A stretch of 64,000 nucleotides of DNA from Sphingobacterium prati. Lineage in GTDB: Bacteria; Bacteroidota; Bacteroidia; Sphingobacteriales; Sphingobacteriaceae. This document shows, one piece after another, positions 1 through 7,637 of the stretch (position 1 is its first letter; every line of letters begins with the position of its first letter). The notes under the pieces are model-generated. The model was not told the origin of the DNA and made no database searches. It saw only the letters and a list, made by a program, of their open reading frames with translations. Both the position numbers and the translations under genes were made by a program. The stretch is taken from NCBI RefSeq assembly GCF_013167215.1, contig NZ_JABJWY010000038.1:646765-710764 (forward strand). Reading direction: 5' to 3'.

Positions 1-1979
1 TTGGATTCCCAAAATTGCAGATGCAGCTTATGCTGACTTATACGGATGGTTCAACAGAGGTCATTAAGACCGATGATTCGTGGAAAGGAACGACCGAAGG
101 ACCAATAACGGCAAATAACGAATATGACGGTGAGAATTATGATGCCAGAAAAGAACCAACGGGTTGGGCAAATCCAGATTTTGACGATAAAACATGGTTA
201 AAGGCTGCTTTTGTGCAAGAGCCCGGTGGCAATTACGAAGCGCAGTCGGAGGGTATGAAGGTTATGCAAGATATCGCACCGGTTTCGATCGTCAAAAAAT
301 CTGAAGGAAAATACATTCTTGATTTTGGACAGAACTTCTCGGGTTGGGTAAAGATGACAGTGTCCGGTACGCGCGGAACAGCAGTGACACTCCGTTTTGC
401 GGAATCTTTGACCGAAGACGGGGAATTATTTACGACCAATCTACGTGACGCGAAAGCAACAGACCACTATATATTAAAAGGTGGCGGAAAAGAAACCTGG
501 GAGCCGCGGTTTACCTATCATGGATTTCGTTATGTGGAAGTAAGCGGTTATCCTGGGGTAGCTTCAAAAAGTAATTTTGTTGGTCGTTTTGTCTACGACG
601 ATATACCTGATGCGGGAACCTTCATGTCTTCAAATCCACTTATCAATCAGATTTATCAGAACGCATGGTGGGGGATTGCTTCAAACTACAAAGGTATACC
701 GGTGGATTGTCCACAACGAAACGAGCGTCAACCCTGGTTGGGTGATCGTCCCGTCAGTGCATACGGTGAGAACTTCCTCTTTGATAACGCCAATTTTTAT
801 AATAAATGGCTCGAAGATATTCGGCTGTCCCAAAAGGAGGATGGTGCGTTACCGGATGTTGCACCAGCGTTTTGGCGATACTATAGTGATAATGTCAGCT
901 GGCCGGGAACCTATCTATTTATCGCTGATATGCTCTATCAGCAAACAGGTGACCTCCGTGTCTTAGAAAAACATTATCCAGCGATGAAAAAATGGATGGA
1001 CTATATGCAGGCCCGTTATACAGGCCCGGGTGGTATCATTACCAAGGATAGTTATGGGGATTGGTGTTTCCCGCCGGTAACCATTGAAGCCGGAAAAGGA
1101 AAGATTGCGGATAAAAAATATCCAAGTACATTGATCGCAACATCTTATTACTATCATTTGCTGCAGACCATCGCCCGTTTTAGTGTCCTTATTGGCAACG
1201 AGCGAGATCAAACTGACTTTGTGAATCGCGCAGCGAAGATGAAAGCAAATTTTAATACGGCATTCTATCATGATGCAGGTTATTACGGCAGTAACTCGCT
1301 AACCGATAACTTATTGGCGCTATCTTTTGGATTGGTCGAGGACACGAACAAAGAAAAGCTGAGCAATCGGATCGTGGAGATCATTGAAAAGGAAAACCAG
1401 GGACATCTAAGTACAGGACTTATCGGTACACAATGGATTATGCGGACGCTGACGGACATCGGGCGTGTAGATCTTGCCTATAAAATTGCCACCAATAAGA
1501 CCTATCCTTCTTGGGGTTATATGGTCGAAAATGGGGCAACAACAATTTGGGAGTTGTGGAATGGGAATACAGCCCATCCCAAAATGAATTCACAAAACCA
1601 TGTGATGATGTTGGGCGACCTTTTGGTATGGCTCTATGAGGATCTGGCAGGCATCAAATCAAAAGAGCATGCTTTTCAGACTGTTGTCATGAAACCGCAG
1701 GTTGTAGCAGGTCTGAATGATGTGGATGCAAGCTATAAAAGTGTCTATGGAACCATTCAATCCAATTGGAGCAAAAGAAAATCTACTTTCAAATGGAAAA
1801 TTTCTATTCCGGCAAATACCAAAGCAGAGATTTTTCTGCCAACAACGGATAGCTCCACGATCTTGGAAAGCAATCAAAAATTAAATAATAACGAAGATAT
1901 CCAGATTCTAAAGCAGGAAAAAACAGGTACTTGGCTCGCCATCGGATCCGGAGATTACCAGTTCAGCATTAAATTATAA
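1..1979 (+). CDS. Alpha-L-rhamnosidase GH78 (5' end cut by window)
   Basis: The reading frame is open from the first bases, so the gene starts upstream and only its C-terminal ~658 residues are here. The order fits GH78: the end of the N-terminal beta domain, a jelly-roll stretch with a DFGQN motif, an (alpha/alpha)6 barrel, and a C-terminal beta domain. The motif DCPQRNER (its Glu codon at 723) matches the usual DCPxRxER general-acid site. The Glu of WELWNG (codon at 1551) sits where the family's general base lies. Family role: inverting hydrolysis of terminal alpha-L-rhamnose from rhamnogalacturonan-type glycans, in the periplasm or outside the cell. The signal peptide would be upstream and cannot be seen. 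It is the first of three GH78 genes in the window and ends 4 bp before the next gene, consistent with one transcript. The family is secure; the linkage is not known. Confidence 0.92.
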   Translation, partial: GFPKLQMQLMLTYTDGSTEVIKTDDSWKGTTEGPITANNEYDGENYDARKEPTGWANPDFDDKTWLKAAFVQEPGGNYEAQSEGMKVMQDIAPVSIVKKSEGKYILDFGQNFSGWVKMTVSGTRGTAVTLRFAESLTEDGELFTTNLRDAKATDHYILKGGGKETWEPRFTYHGFRYVEVSGYPGVASKSNFVGRFVYDDIPDAGTFMSSNPLINQIYQNAWWGIASNYKGIPVDCPQRNERQPWLGDRPVSAYGENFLFDNANFYNKWLEDIRLSQKEDGALPDVAPAFWRYYSDNVSWPGTYLFIADMLYQQTGDLRVLEKHYPAMKKWMDYMQARYTGPGGIITKDSYGDWCFPPVTIEAGKGKIADKKYPSTLIATSYYYHLLQTIARFSVLIGNERDQTDFVNRAAKMKANFNTAFYHDAGYYGSNSLTDNLLALSFGLVEDTNKEKLSNRIVEIIEKENQGHLSTGLIGTQWIMRTLTDIGRVDLAYKIATNKTYPSWGYMVENGATTIWELWNGNTAHPKMNSQNHVMMLGDLLVWLYEDLAGIKSKEHAFQTVVMKPQVVAGLNDVDASYKSVYGTIQSNWSKRKSTFKWKISIPANTKAEIFLPTTDSSTILESNQKLNNNEDIQILKQEKTGTWLAIGSGDYQFSIKL

Positions 1980-1983
1980 CAAC

Positions 1984-2622
1984 ATGAAAAAGGTCTTATC
2001 AATTTTTATACTAAGTCTGCTGCTGATGAGCTTGTATGCGCAGGAGAATACAACGGAGCAGAAAAAGTCACAGGAGTGGGCGGCTGAGCTCAAACTTGCC
2101 AACACGGCAAAAGAAGATAAGATCAAGAGCTTGATCTTTACGCATCTGATAGCCGTGAAAGAGTGGCACAATAGCCACCCGATTAGCACCGTGCCTGCAG
2201 GAATAAATCCGTACACGGGCAACAGATTAACTGATATGGACCGTTCCATTATTGCTGACTCAGCACGGCCCGATTCTATACACAGCAACTTGATGACTGG
2301 TTTGCGTCAAGAGCTGGATAAGCAACAGGTTGCTTTTATCTTGGACAAATACACCATCGGGAAAGTTGATTTCACCTTAAAAGGATATAAGGCAATTGTC
2401 CCAGATCTGACAGCGGTTGAGGAACAAACCATCCGTAAAAATTTAGAAGAAGCGCGTGAAAGAGCGATAGATTATAAAAGCATCAAGCAAGTTTCTGCCA
2501 TTTTTGAAATTTATAAAAACAAATGTGAAGCTTACTTAAATGCCAACGGCCGCAACTGGCGTCAATTATTTAAAGAGTATGTGACTAAAGTAAAAGCCGA
2601 AAAAGAAAACCAAAAGAAATAG
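1984..2622 (+). CDS. Exported DUF3826-like protein
   Basis: This 212-residue protein has a clear signal peptide (MKKVLSIFILSLLLMSLYAQ) and a mostly helical, charged remainder. Mid-protein lies an NPYTGNRLTDMDR segment, and the last ~40 residues are rich in Lys and Glu. It resembles DUF3826 proteins, small exported proteins of Bacteroidota polysaccharide loci with no known activity. That assignment is from recall of the family pattern, not a search. It sits 4 bp after the GH78 gene and ~100 bp before a BNR-propeller gene, so it is probably cotranscribed with pectin-degrading enzymes. I see no catalytic motif and propose no function beyond an envelope accessory role in this locus. Confidence 0.8.
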   Translation: MKKVLSIFILSLLLMSLYAQENTTEQKKSQEWAAELKLANTAKEDKIKSLIFTHLIAVKEWHNSHPISTVPAGINPYTGNRLTDMDRSIIADSARPDSIHSNLMTGLRQELDKQQVAFILDKYTIGKVDFTLKGYKAIVPDLTAVEEQTIRKNLEEARERAIDYKSIKQVSAIFEIYKNKCEAYLNANGRNWRQLFKEYVTKVKAEKENQKK

Positions 2623-2718
2623 ACTCGAATTTATAAATCATAAAAAACAAATATCGTTTGCATTTTGGCAACCATCGGAGGATCCTGAAATGCATTCGCA
2701 TATAATATCGATAAGCAG

Positions 2719-3867
2719 ATGAAGATAAAAATTAGATTGGCAACAGCCTTATTGTTTTTATGCACCTTGAATTCTTATGGGCAAAATCCAACATTAAAAG
2801 AATGGCAAAAAGGAGTAAAAAAAGACGAATTTATTTATGATACAGCATCTTTTCCTTCCTGTCATTCCGCTACCATGGCAGAGACGGACCACGGTTTGGT
2901 ATATGCCTTTTTTGGTGGAACGAAAGAACGTCATCCCGATGTTGAAATCTATGTGAGTAGATACGAAAATGGACACTGGACGGCTCCTGCGTCAGCCGCA
3001 GATGGTGTACAAGCGGATGGGAAGCGCTTGCCGACCTGGAATCCTGTTTTATACCAAGTACCCGGGGGAGATCTCTTGTTATTCTACAAAATTGGGCCCA
3101 AGCCATCGGAATGGTGGGGGATGCTCAAACGCTCCAAAAATGGCGGTAAGACTTGGTCTGCAGCTGAAAGATTGCCCGATGGCTTTATTGGACCGGTGAA
3201 AAACAAACCTGTGCTTTTGCAAAATGGCACCTTGCTGAGTCCTTCAAGCACCGAAGGAGATGGTTGGAACGTACATTTTGAGGCGAGTTCGGATTTTGGT
3301 AAGACCTGGCGCAAGATAGGTCCAATCGCCCGTGGTGCAGATAATCTGGATGCCATACAACCGAGCATACTTGACCATGGAAATGGTCGGTTGCAAATAT
3401 TGGCGCGCACACGGAACCGTGCGGTTGTGACATCCTGGTCAAACGACTGGGGCGAACATTGGACCCCACTGGAAAAAACTCTGCTCCCAAATAATAATTC
3501 AGGTACAGATGCCGTAACGCTAAAAGACGGGCAGCATGTACTCGTGTATAACCATGTGCTTCCAGAAGGTAATCTAGCAAAGGGAGCGCGTACACCATTG
3601 AATGTGGCTTTTTCCAAAGATGGCAAGCAGTGGCAGGCCGCACTTATACTTGAGGATTCGCCAATCAGTCAGTATTCTTATCCCGCAGTGATTCAAACCA
3701 AAGATGGGCTATTGCATTTTGGCTATACCTGGCGTAGAAAGAAAATGAAACATGTCGTCGTAGATCCGAAGAAAGTGAAATTAATCCCGATTGAGAATGG
3801 CGTATGGCCAACAAAAAAAGGGTATAAAAAACCAGATCCCAATGCATATGTTAAGGAAGAAGATTAA
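2719..3867 (+). CDS. Sialidase-like BNR-repeat beta-propeller, secreted
   Basis: The protein has 382 residues and a signal peptide ending near SYGQ. It carries several Asp-box/BNR repeats (S-x-D/N-x-G-x-T-W types): SKNGGKTW, SSDFGKTW and the looser SNDWGEHW. N-terminal SCHSATMAET and the WNPVL and GPVKNKP segments are typical of the BNR_2 group often annotated as exo-alpha-sialidase. That label is probably misleading: nothing else in the window handles sialic acid, and members of this group recur in pectin loci. A six-bladed propeller hydrolase or lyase acting on a plant glycan is my inference. The gene overlaps the start of the next gene by 20 bp. Confidence 0.85.
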   Translation: MKIKIRLATALLFLCTLNSYGQNPTLKEWQKGVKKDEFIYDTASFPSCHSATMAETDHGLVYAFFGGTKERHPDVEIYVSRYENGHWTAPASAADGVQADGKRLPTWNPVLYQVPGGDLLLFYKIGPKPSEWWGMLKRSKNGGKTWSAAERLPDGFIGPVKNKPVLLQNGTLLSPSSTEGDGWNVHFEASSDFGKTWRKIGPIARGADNLDAIQPSILDHGNGRLQILARTRNRAVVTSWSNDWGEHWTPLEKTLLPNNNSGTDAVTLKDGQHVLVYNHVLPEGNLAKGARTPLNVAFSKDGKQWQAALILEDSPISQYSYPAVIQTKDGLLHFGYTWRRKKMKHVVVDPKKVKLIPIENGVWPTKKGYKKPDPNAYVKEED

Positions 3868-5260
3868 GTTCGTTTGTGCAGTCTGCTGGTTTTTTGTTTC
3901 GCTTGTTGTCAAGGGGCAGGACAGCTTACTCAATTATGAGCATAAATTTAAGCAGCCCCTGGAAAAAGTGCTGGCAATGATGCAAGAACGGTATCAGGTC
4001 AAGATCAAATATGATCCACGCAATGTCAAAGACATTATGGTGGACTATGCACCCTGGAAGTTTAGGGCGAATCTTGCGGGGACAGAAATCAATTTGCTGT
4101 ATCCTTTGGGTTTTAAGTTGCAAGAGGAAGCAAAGCCCAATACGTATAAATTAAAATCATACGAATATAACCGCTGGAAACCACAGGAAGGCTGGGATTT
4201 TCTGAACTTACTGTCCAAAAAATATACGGATCAGGCAAGTTGGGAAAAGAGAAAATATCAATTGCGAGCTGCGGTTAGGCAAACGATGTACTGGGATAAA
4301 CTGAAAAGTATACCGGATCAACCCATTCGCTTGGGCAAGGCACGTCGCTATGCCGACTACCAAGTTCAGAACTTTGCCTTAGAAATTATACCGGGGGTCT
4401 ATATCAATGGTAGTATCTATTCCCCGCTCAAGCAAAAGAAAACTATACCTGTGATGTTATCTCCTGATGGCCATTGGCCACAGCAGCGTTACCGTTCGGA
4501 TGCGCAAAAGAGATTTATCACCTTGGCTCGACTGGGTTGTATGGCTGTAAGCTATGATCTATTTGCTTGGGGAGAATCCCTCTTGCAGTTTGCCTCGACA
4601 GACCATCGCAGCAGTGAGGCTATGTTGATGCAGACCTGGGGCGCGGAGCGCATTTTAGACTATGTTATGAACCTGCCACAAGTCGATCGAAGCAGGGTAG
4701 GCATTAGTGGCGGATCGGGTGGAGGTAGTCACAGTATTTTAATGGCCGCCTTGGACGATCGTTTTACTTTGGTCGCCCCTGTCGTGGCGATGTCATCCTA
4801 CTTCTTTGGAGGCTGCCCCTGTGAAAGTGGACTACCCGTGCATTTTGTCTGTGGGGGGACCAATAATGTCGAACTGGCAGCGATGACAGCCCCCAAACCA
4901 CAACTGATCATCTCCGATGGACAGGATTGGACGAAGGAGACCGCTATCAACGATTTTCCATACCTGCAACATATTTATGGTTATTATGGGCAGCAAAATC
5001 AGGTGCAACACGCACATTTTCCCGATGAAGGTCATGATTTTGGCTATAACAAAAGACAGGCACTCTACAAATTCCTGCTCGATCATTTTCATTTAGATCA
5101 AGCTAACGCTGCCGATATCATCGCGGAGACCGGTATCCAGATCGAGACGGAGGAGTTATTATACAGTTTTGGAAAGAAGGGTGAAAACTTACCAAAGAAC
5201 GCGATTCGTGGGATGGAACAATTGAAAGCATTGTTAAAATCATATCAGATTGAACTATGA
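3848..5260 (+). CDS. Alpha/beta hydrolase, acetyl-xylan-esterase-like, with STN-like N-terminus
   Basis: I place the start at 3848 (MLRKKIKFVCAVCWFFV..., signal peptide ending VVKGQ), inside the last codons of the upstream gene. An upstream in-frame ATG at 3791 would hide the signal peptide. The mature protein begins with ~70 residues resembling a secretin/TonB short N-terminal (STN) domain: an LEKVLAMMQERYQVKIKYDP stretch, then strands ending near residue 100. The remainder is an alpha/beta hydrolase with nucleophile elbow GGSGG (Ser ~290) and a likely catalytic His (~396, in EGHDFGY). A GCPCESG motif after the elbow is common in esterases of polysaccharide loci. The likely role is removal of acetyl or methyl esters from pectin or hemicellulose. 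The next gene overlaps its stop (ATGA). Confidence 0.85.
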   Translation: MLRKKIKFVCAVCWFFVSLVVKGQDSLLNYEHKFKQPLEKVLAMMQERYQVKIKYDPRNVKDIMVDYAPWKFRANLAGTEINLLYPLGFKLQEEAKPNTYKLKSYEYNRWKPQEGWDFLNLLSKKYTDQASWEKRKYQLRAAVRQTMYWDKLKSIPDQPIRLGKARRYADYQVQNFALEIIPGVYINGSIYSPLKQKKTIPVMLSPDGHWPQQRYRSDAQKRFITLARLGCMAVSYDLFAWGESLLQFASTDHRSSEAMLMQTWGAERILDYVMNLPQVDRSRVGISGGSGGGSHSILMAALDDRFTLVAPVVAMSSYFFGGCPCESGLPVHFVCGGTNNVELAAMTAPKPQLIISDGQDWTKETAINDFPYLQHIYGYYGQQNQVQHAHFPDEGHDFGYNKRQALYKFLLDHFHLDQANAADIIAETGIQIETEELLYSFGKKGENLPKNAIRGMEQLKALLKSYQIEL

Positions 5261-6138
5261 TGAACCGAAAAAAATTTATACGCGATACTCTGTTCTTAAT
5301 TGGTGTAGCAGCACTGCCTTCGGCTGTCTTTGCTGCACCGAAGCGACGTTACAATGTCGCCGTAATTGATCTGATGATCTTAAAGCGGCAAAAGCTAAGT
5401 GCATTTGACCTGGCAAAAGAAATAGGAGCGGACGGGTTGGAGGTAGATATGGGCGGATTGGGCAACCGGGTTACTTTTGAAAGTAAGTTGGGTGATCCAG
5501 TGCAACGGAAGGCCTTTCTTGACAAAGCAAAGGAAACCGGAATAACGATCTGTTCGTTGGCCATGACCGGTTTTTATGCACAGTCTTTTGCTACGCGGCC
5601 TACTTATCAGCAGATGGTCGGGGATTGTTTGGAAGCTTGCCAGAATATGGGGGTTAAAGTCGCTTTCTTGCCTTTAGGCGTGACCTGCGACTTGGTTAAA
5701 TATCCCGAACTGCGACCTGCTATTGTGGAGCGTCTACGTATAGTAGCTGAGATGGCAAAAAAAGCCGGTGTGATCATCGGGATTGAAACAGCATTGGATG
5801 CAAAAGCTGAGGTCGATCTTTTAAAAGAAATCGGGTCAAAACATATTCAGATCTATTTTAATTTCTCCAATCCGTTAAAAGAAGGACGGGATTTGATTCA
5901 GGAGCTGACTATTTTAGGAAAGAAGCGAATCTGCCAGATTCATTGCACGGATGAAGATGGTGTTTGGCTCGAAAATAACAAACGTCTCAATATGCCTTTG
6001 GTAAAACAAGCTTTGGATCGTATGGGCTGGCGTGGTTGGCTCGTGATTGAGCGATCCCGTGATGCTAAACTATCACCGCGTGCCGTAAAAGAAAATTTTG
6101 GTGCAAATACACGTTACGTAAAGCAGCTGTTTCAATGA
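5257..6138 (+). CDS. Exported sugar phosphate isomerase/epimerase-like TIM barrel
   Basis: This 293-residue protein resembles the xylose-isomerase-like TIM-barrel (AP_endonuc_2) family. Matching segments include GADGLEVDMGG, the GIETALDAK strand and the C-terminal GWRGWLVIERS. The first 27 residues form an export signal with an RKKF start that loosely resembles a Tat signal, followed by a hydrophobic stretch ending AVFAAPKR. Related Bacteroidota proteins with Tat-like leaders are common in sugar loci, and their substrates are mostly unproven. The gene is translationally coupled on both sides: its start overlaps the esterase stop (ATGA at 5257) and its stop overlaps the GH28 start (ATGA at 6135). 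A role in isomerising or epimerising a released sugar outside the cytoplasm is inference. Confidence 0.85.
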   Translation: MMNRKKFIRDTLFLIGVAALPSAVFAAPKRRYNVAVIDLMILKRQKLSAFDLAKEIGADGLEVDMGGLGNRVTFESKLGDPVQRKAFLDKAKETGITICSLAMTGFYAQSFATRPTYQQMVGDCLEACQNMGVKVAFLPLGVTCDLVKYPELRPAIVERLRIVAEMAKKAGVIIGIETALDAKAEVDLLKEIGSKHIQIYFNFSNPLKEGRDLIQELTILGKKRICQIHCTDEDGVWLENNKRLNMPLVKQALDRMGWRGWLVIERSRDAKLSPRAVKENFGANTRYVKQLFQ

Positions 6139-7595
6139 AATTAAACTGGATAATATCGCTTGTGGTGGTAATGGGCATGCAGGGATGTCGAAGTCTTCCG
6201 GTTGAGAAGCAGCTGGATAAGGCCCTGTTGCGTGCCGATCAGGTAGGGGCCGGACAGATGCCCGCTGAGCCAGAGAAGATACAATCCCCCTTTACGGCAT
6301 GGAATGTCCAGCGTCCGACATTTCCGATGCGACAGGATACTGTGGGGCCTGCTGAAAATATTCAGGCTAAGCTCGATCAGCTTGCGGCACAGGGGGGCGG
6401 TACGTTAGTACTGAAAGGACATCACCATACAGGACGGATTACGCTAAAGTCCCATATTAATCTGAAATTGGATGAAGGTTCCGTATTGGAATTTAAGAAT
6501 GAAATCAAAGATTTTCTGCCTGTGGTGTTTACACGAAATGAAGGCGTAGAATTATATAGCTTGGGAGCCTGTATTTATGCCAATGGGGCAGAAAACATTG
6601 CCATTACGGGATCAGGTAGAATTATTGGCCCCGGTGAAGGCAGCGTCCGGAATAAAACCATGACGCATGACGTCATTGAAAATATTGTCGACAGTAAGCG
6701 GCCTGTCGAGCAGCGGATCTATGATGGAAAGACCGCAGACTTTATCTTTCCACCGGCACTCATTGCACCTATTAACTGCAAAAGGGTCTGGATTGAAGGT
6801 GTATCGCTCGAGCGTACGGCTTTTTGGAATATCGTGCCCACTTATTGTGAGGATGTCGTGATCCGTGGAGTTCGGATCCATTCTATGGGTATACCACGTG
6901 GGGATGGGATCGATATTGAATCGTGCAACCGCGTGCTTGTGGAGTACTGCACCCTAAATACTGGAGACGATTGTATTGCCGTGAAAGCAGGACGTGGATA
7001 TGATGGACTACGGGTGAACAGACCTTCGCAGGATATTGTTGTCCGCTATTGTTTCTCGGAAAAAGGTCATGGTGGATTTACGATCGGTAGTGAGACTGCC
7101 GGCATGGCCAAGCAGGTGTATGTCCATGATTGTGCATTTGGAAAAACCAATGTCGGTATACGTTTTAAGACCAGAAGGCCACGGGGTGGTGGCGGATCTG
7201 ATATTCACTTTGAGCGTATCCGGATGCAGGAGGTGGAATCAGCTTTACGCTGGGATATGCTGGGACAAGCCCAACATGTGGGCAATCAGGCTAGCCGTGA
7301 TTTCGAAGTTCAGAAGAACGCTCTGACACCACGTTTCTCGGATATCCAAATAAAGGATATATATATTGATGCGGCTAAAAATTGTATTAAGATCGAAGGT
7401 ATTCCGGAGTCTGTTTTGGAAAACGTATCTATTGATCGTGTTTTTGGACGCGGAGACCGGTATCTGTCGATTAAAGATGCTAAAAATATCAAGATTAAAA
7501 ATAGTGTTTTTGTGTGTAAAGATACCAGTATCTCAACAACCAATGTTTTGGGGCTGATACAAGATCGCGTACGTGTCACCACGAAATCGCCTTAA
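6135..7595 (+). CDS. GH28 polygalacturonase-type lipoprotein
   Basis: This 486-residue protein starts with a lipoprotein signal (hydrophobic run ending GMQGC, probable lipidated Cys ~18), so it is likely anchored in the outer membrane. The rest is a right-handed beta-helix with GH28 signatures in order: NTGDDCIAVK (~275, catalytic Asp pair), GHGGFTIGSE (~312, catalytic His) and RFKTRRPRGG (~342, replacing the usual RIKT). GH28 enzymes are inverting hydrolases of galacturonans or the rhamnogalacturonan backbone. Length and lipid anchor fit an exo-acting or oligosaccharide-trimming enzyme of a Bacteroidota pectin locus. Whether it cuts homogalacturonan or rhamnogalacturonan cannot be read from the sequence. 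Confidence 0.93.
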   Translation: MKLNWIISLVVVMGMQGCRSLPVEKQLDKALLRADQVGAGQMPAEPEKIQSPFTAWNVQRPTFPMRQDTVGPAENIQAKLDQLAAQGGGTLVLKGHHHTGRITLKSHINLKLDEGSVLEFKNEIKDFLPVVFTRNEGVELYSLGACIYANGAENIAITGSGRIIGPGEGSVRNKTMTHDVIENIVDSKRPVEQRIYDGKTADFIFPPALIAPINCKRVWIEGVSLERTAFWNIVPTYCEDVVIRGVRIHSMGIPRGDGIDIESCNRVLVEYCTLNTGDDCIAVKAGRGYDGLRVNRPSQDIVVRYCFSEKGHGGFTIGSETAGMAKQVYVHDCAFGKTNVGIRFKTRRPRGGGGSDIHFERIRMQEVESALRWDMLGQAQHVGNQASRDFEVQKNALTPRFSDIQIKDIYIDAAKNCIKIEGIPESVLENVSIDRVFGRGDRYLSIKDAKNIKIKNSVFVCKDTSISTTNVLGLIQDRVRVTTKSP

Positions 7596-7637
7596 TAGTT
7601 GGATATGAATACAACCGGGGAAAAAAGAAAAAAAAGA

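Noticed and set aside
3084..3643. Two long minus-strand open frames (180 and 152 codons)
   Set aside because: They lie wholly inside the BNR-propeller gene, have no family resemblance or start signal, and reflect codon bias of the plus-strand gene.
2719..3867. Exo-alpha-sialidase function
   Set aside because: Asp-box repeats alone do not show sialidase activity and no sialic acid metabolism genes are nearby.
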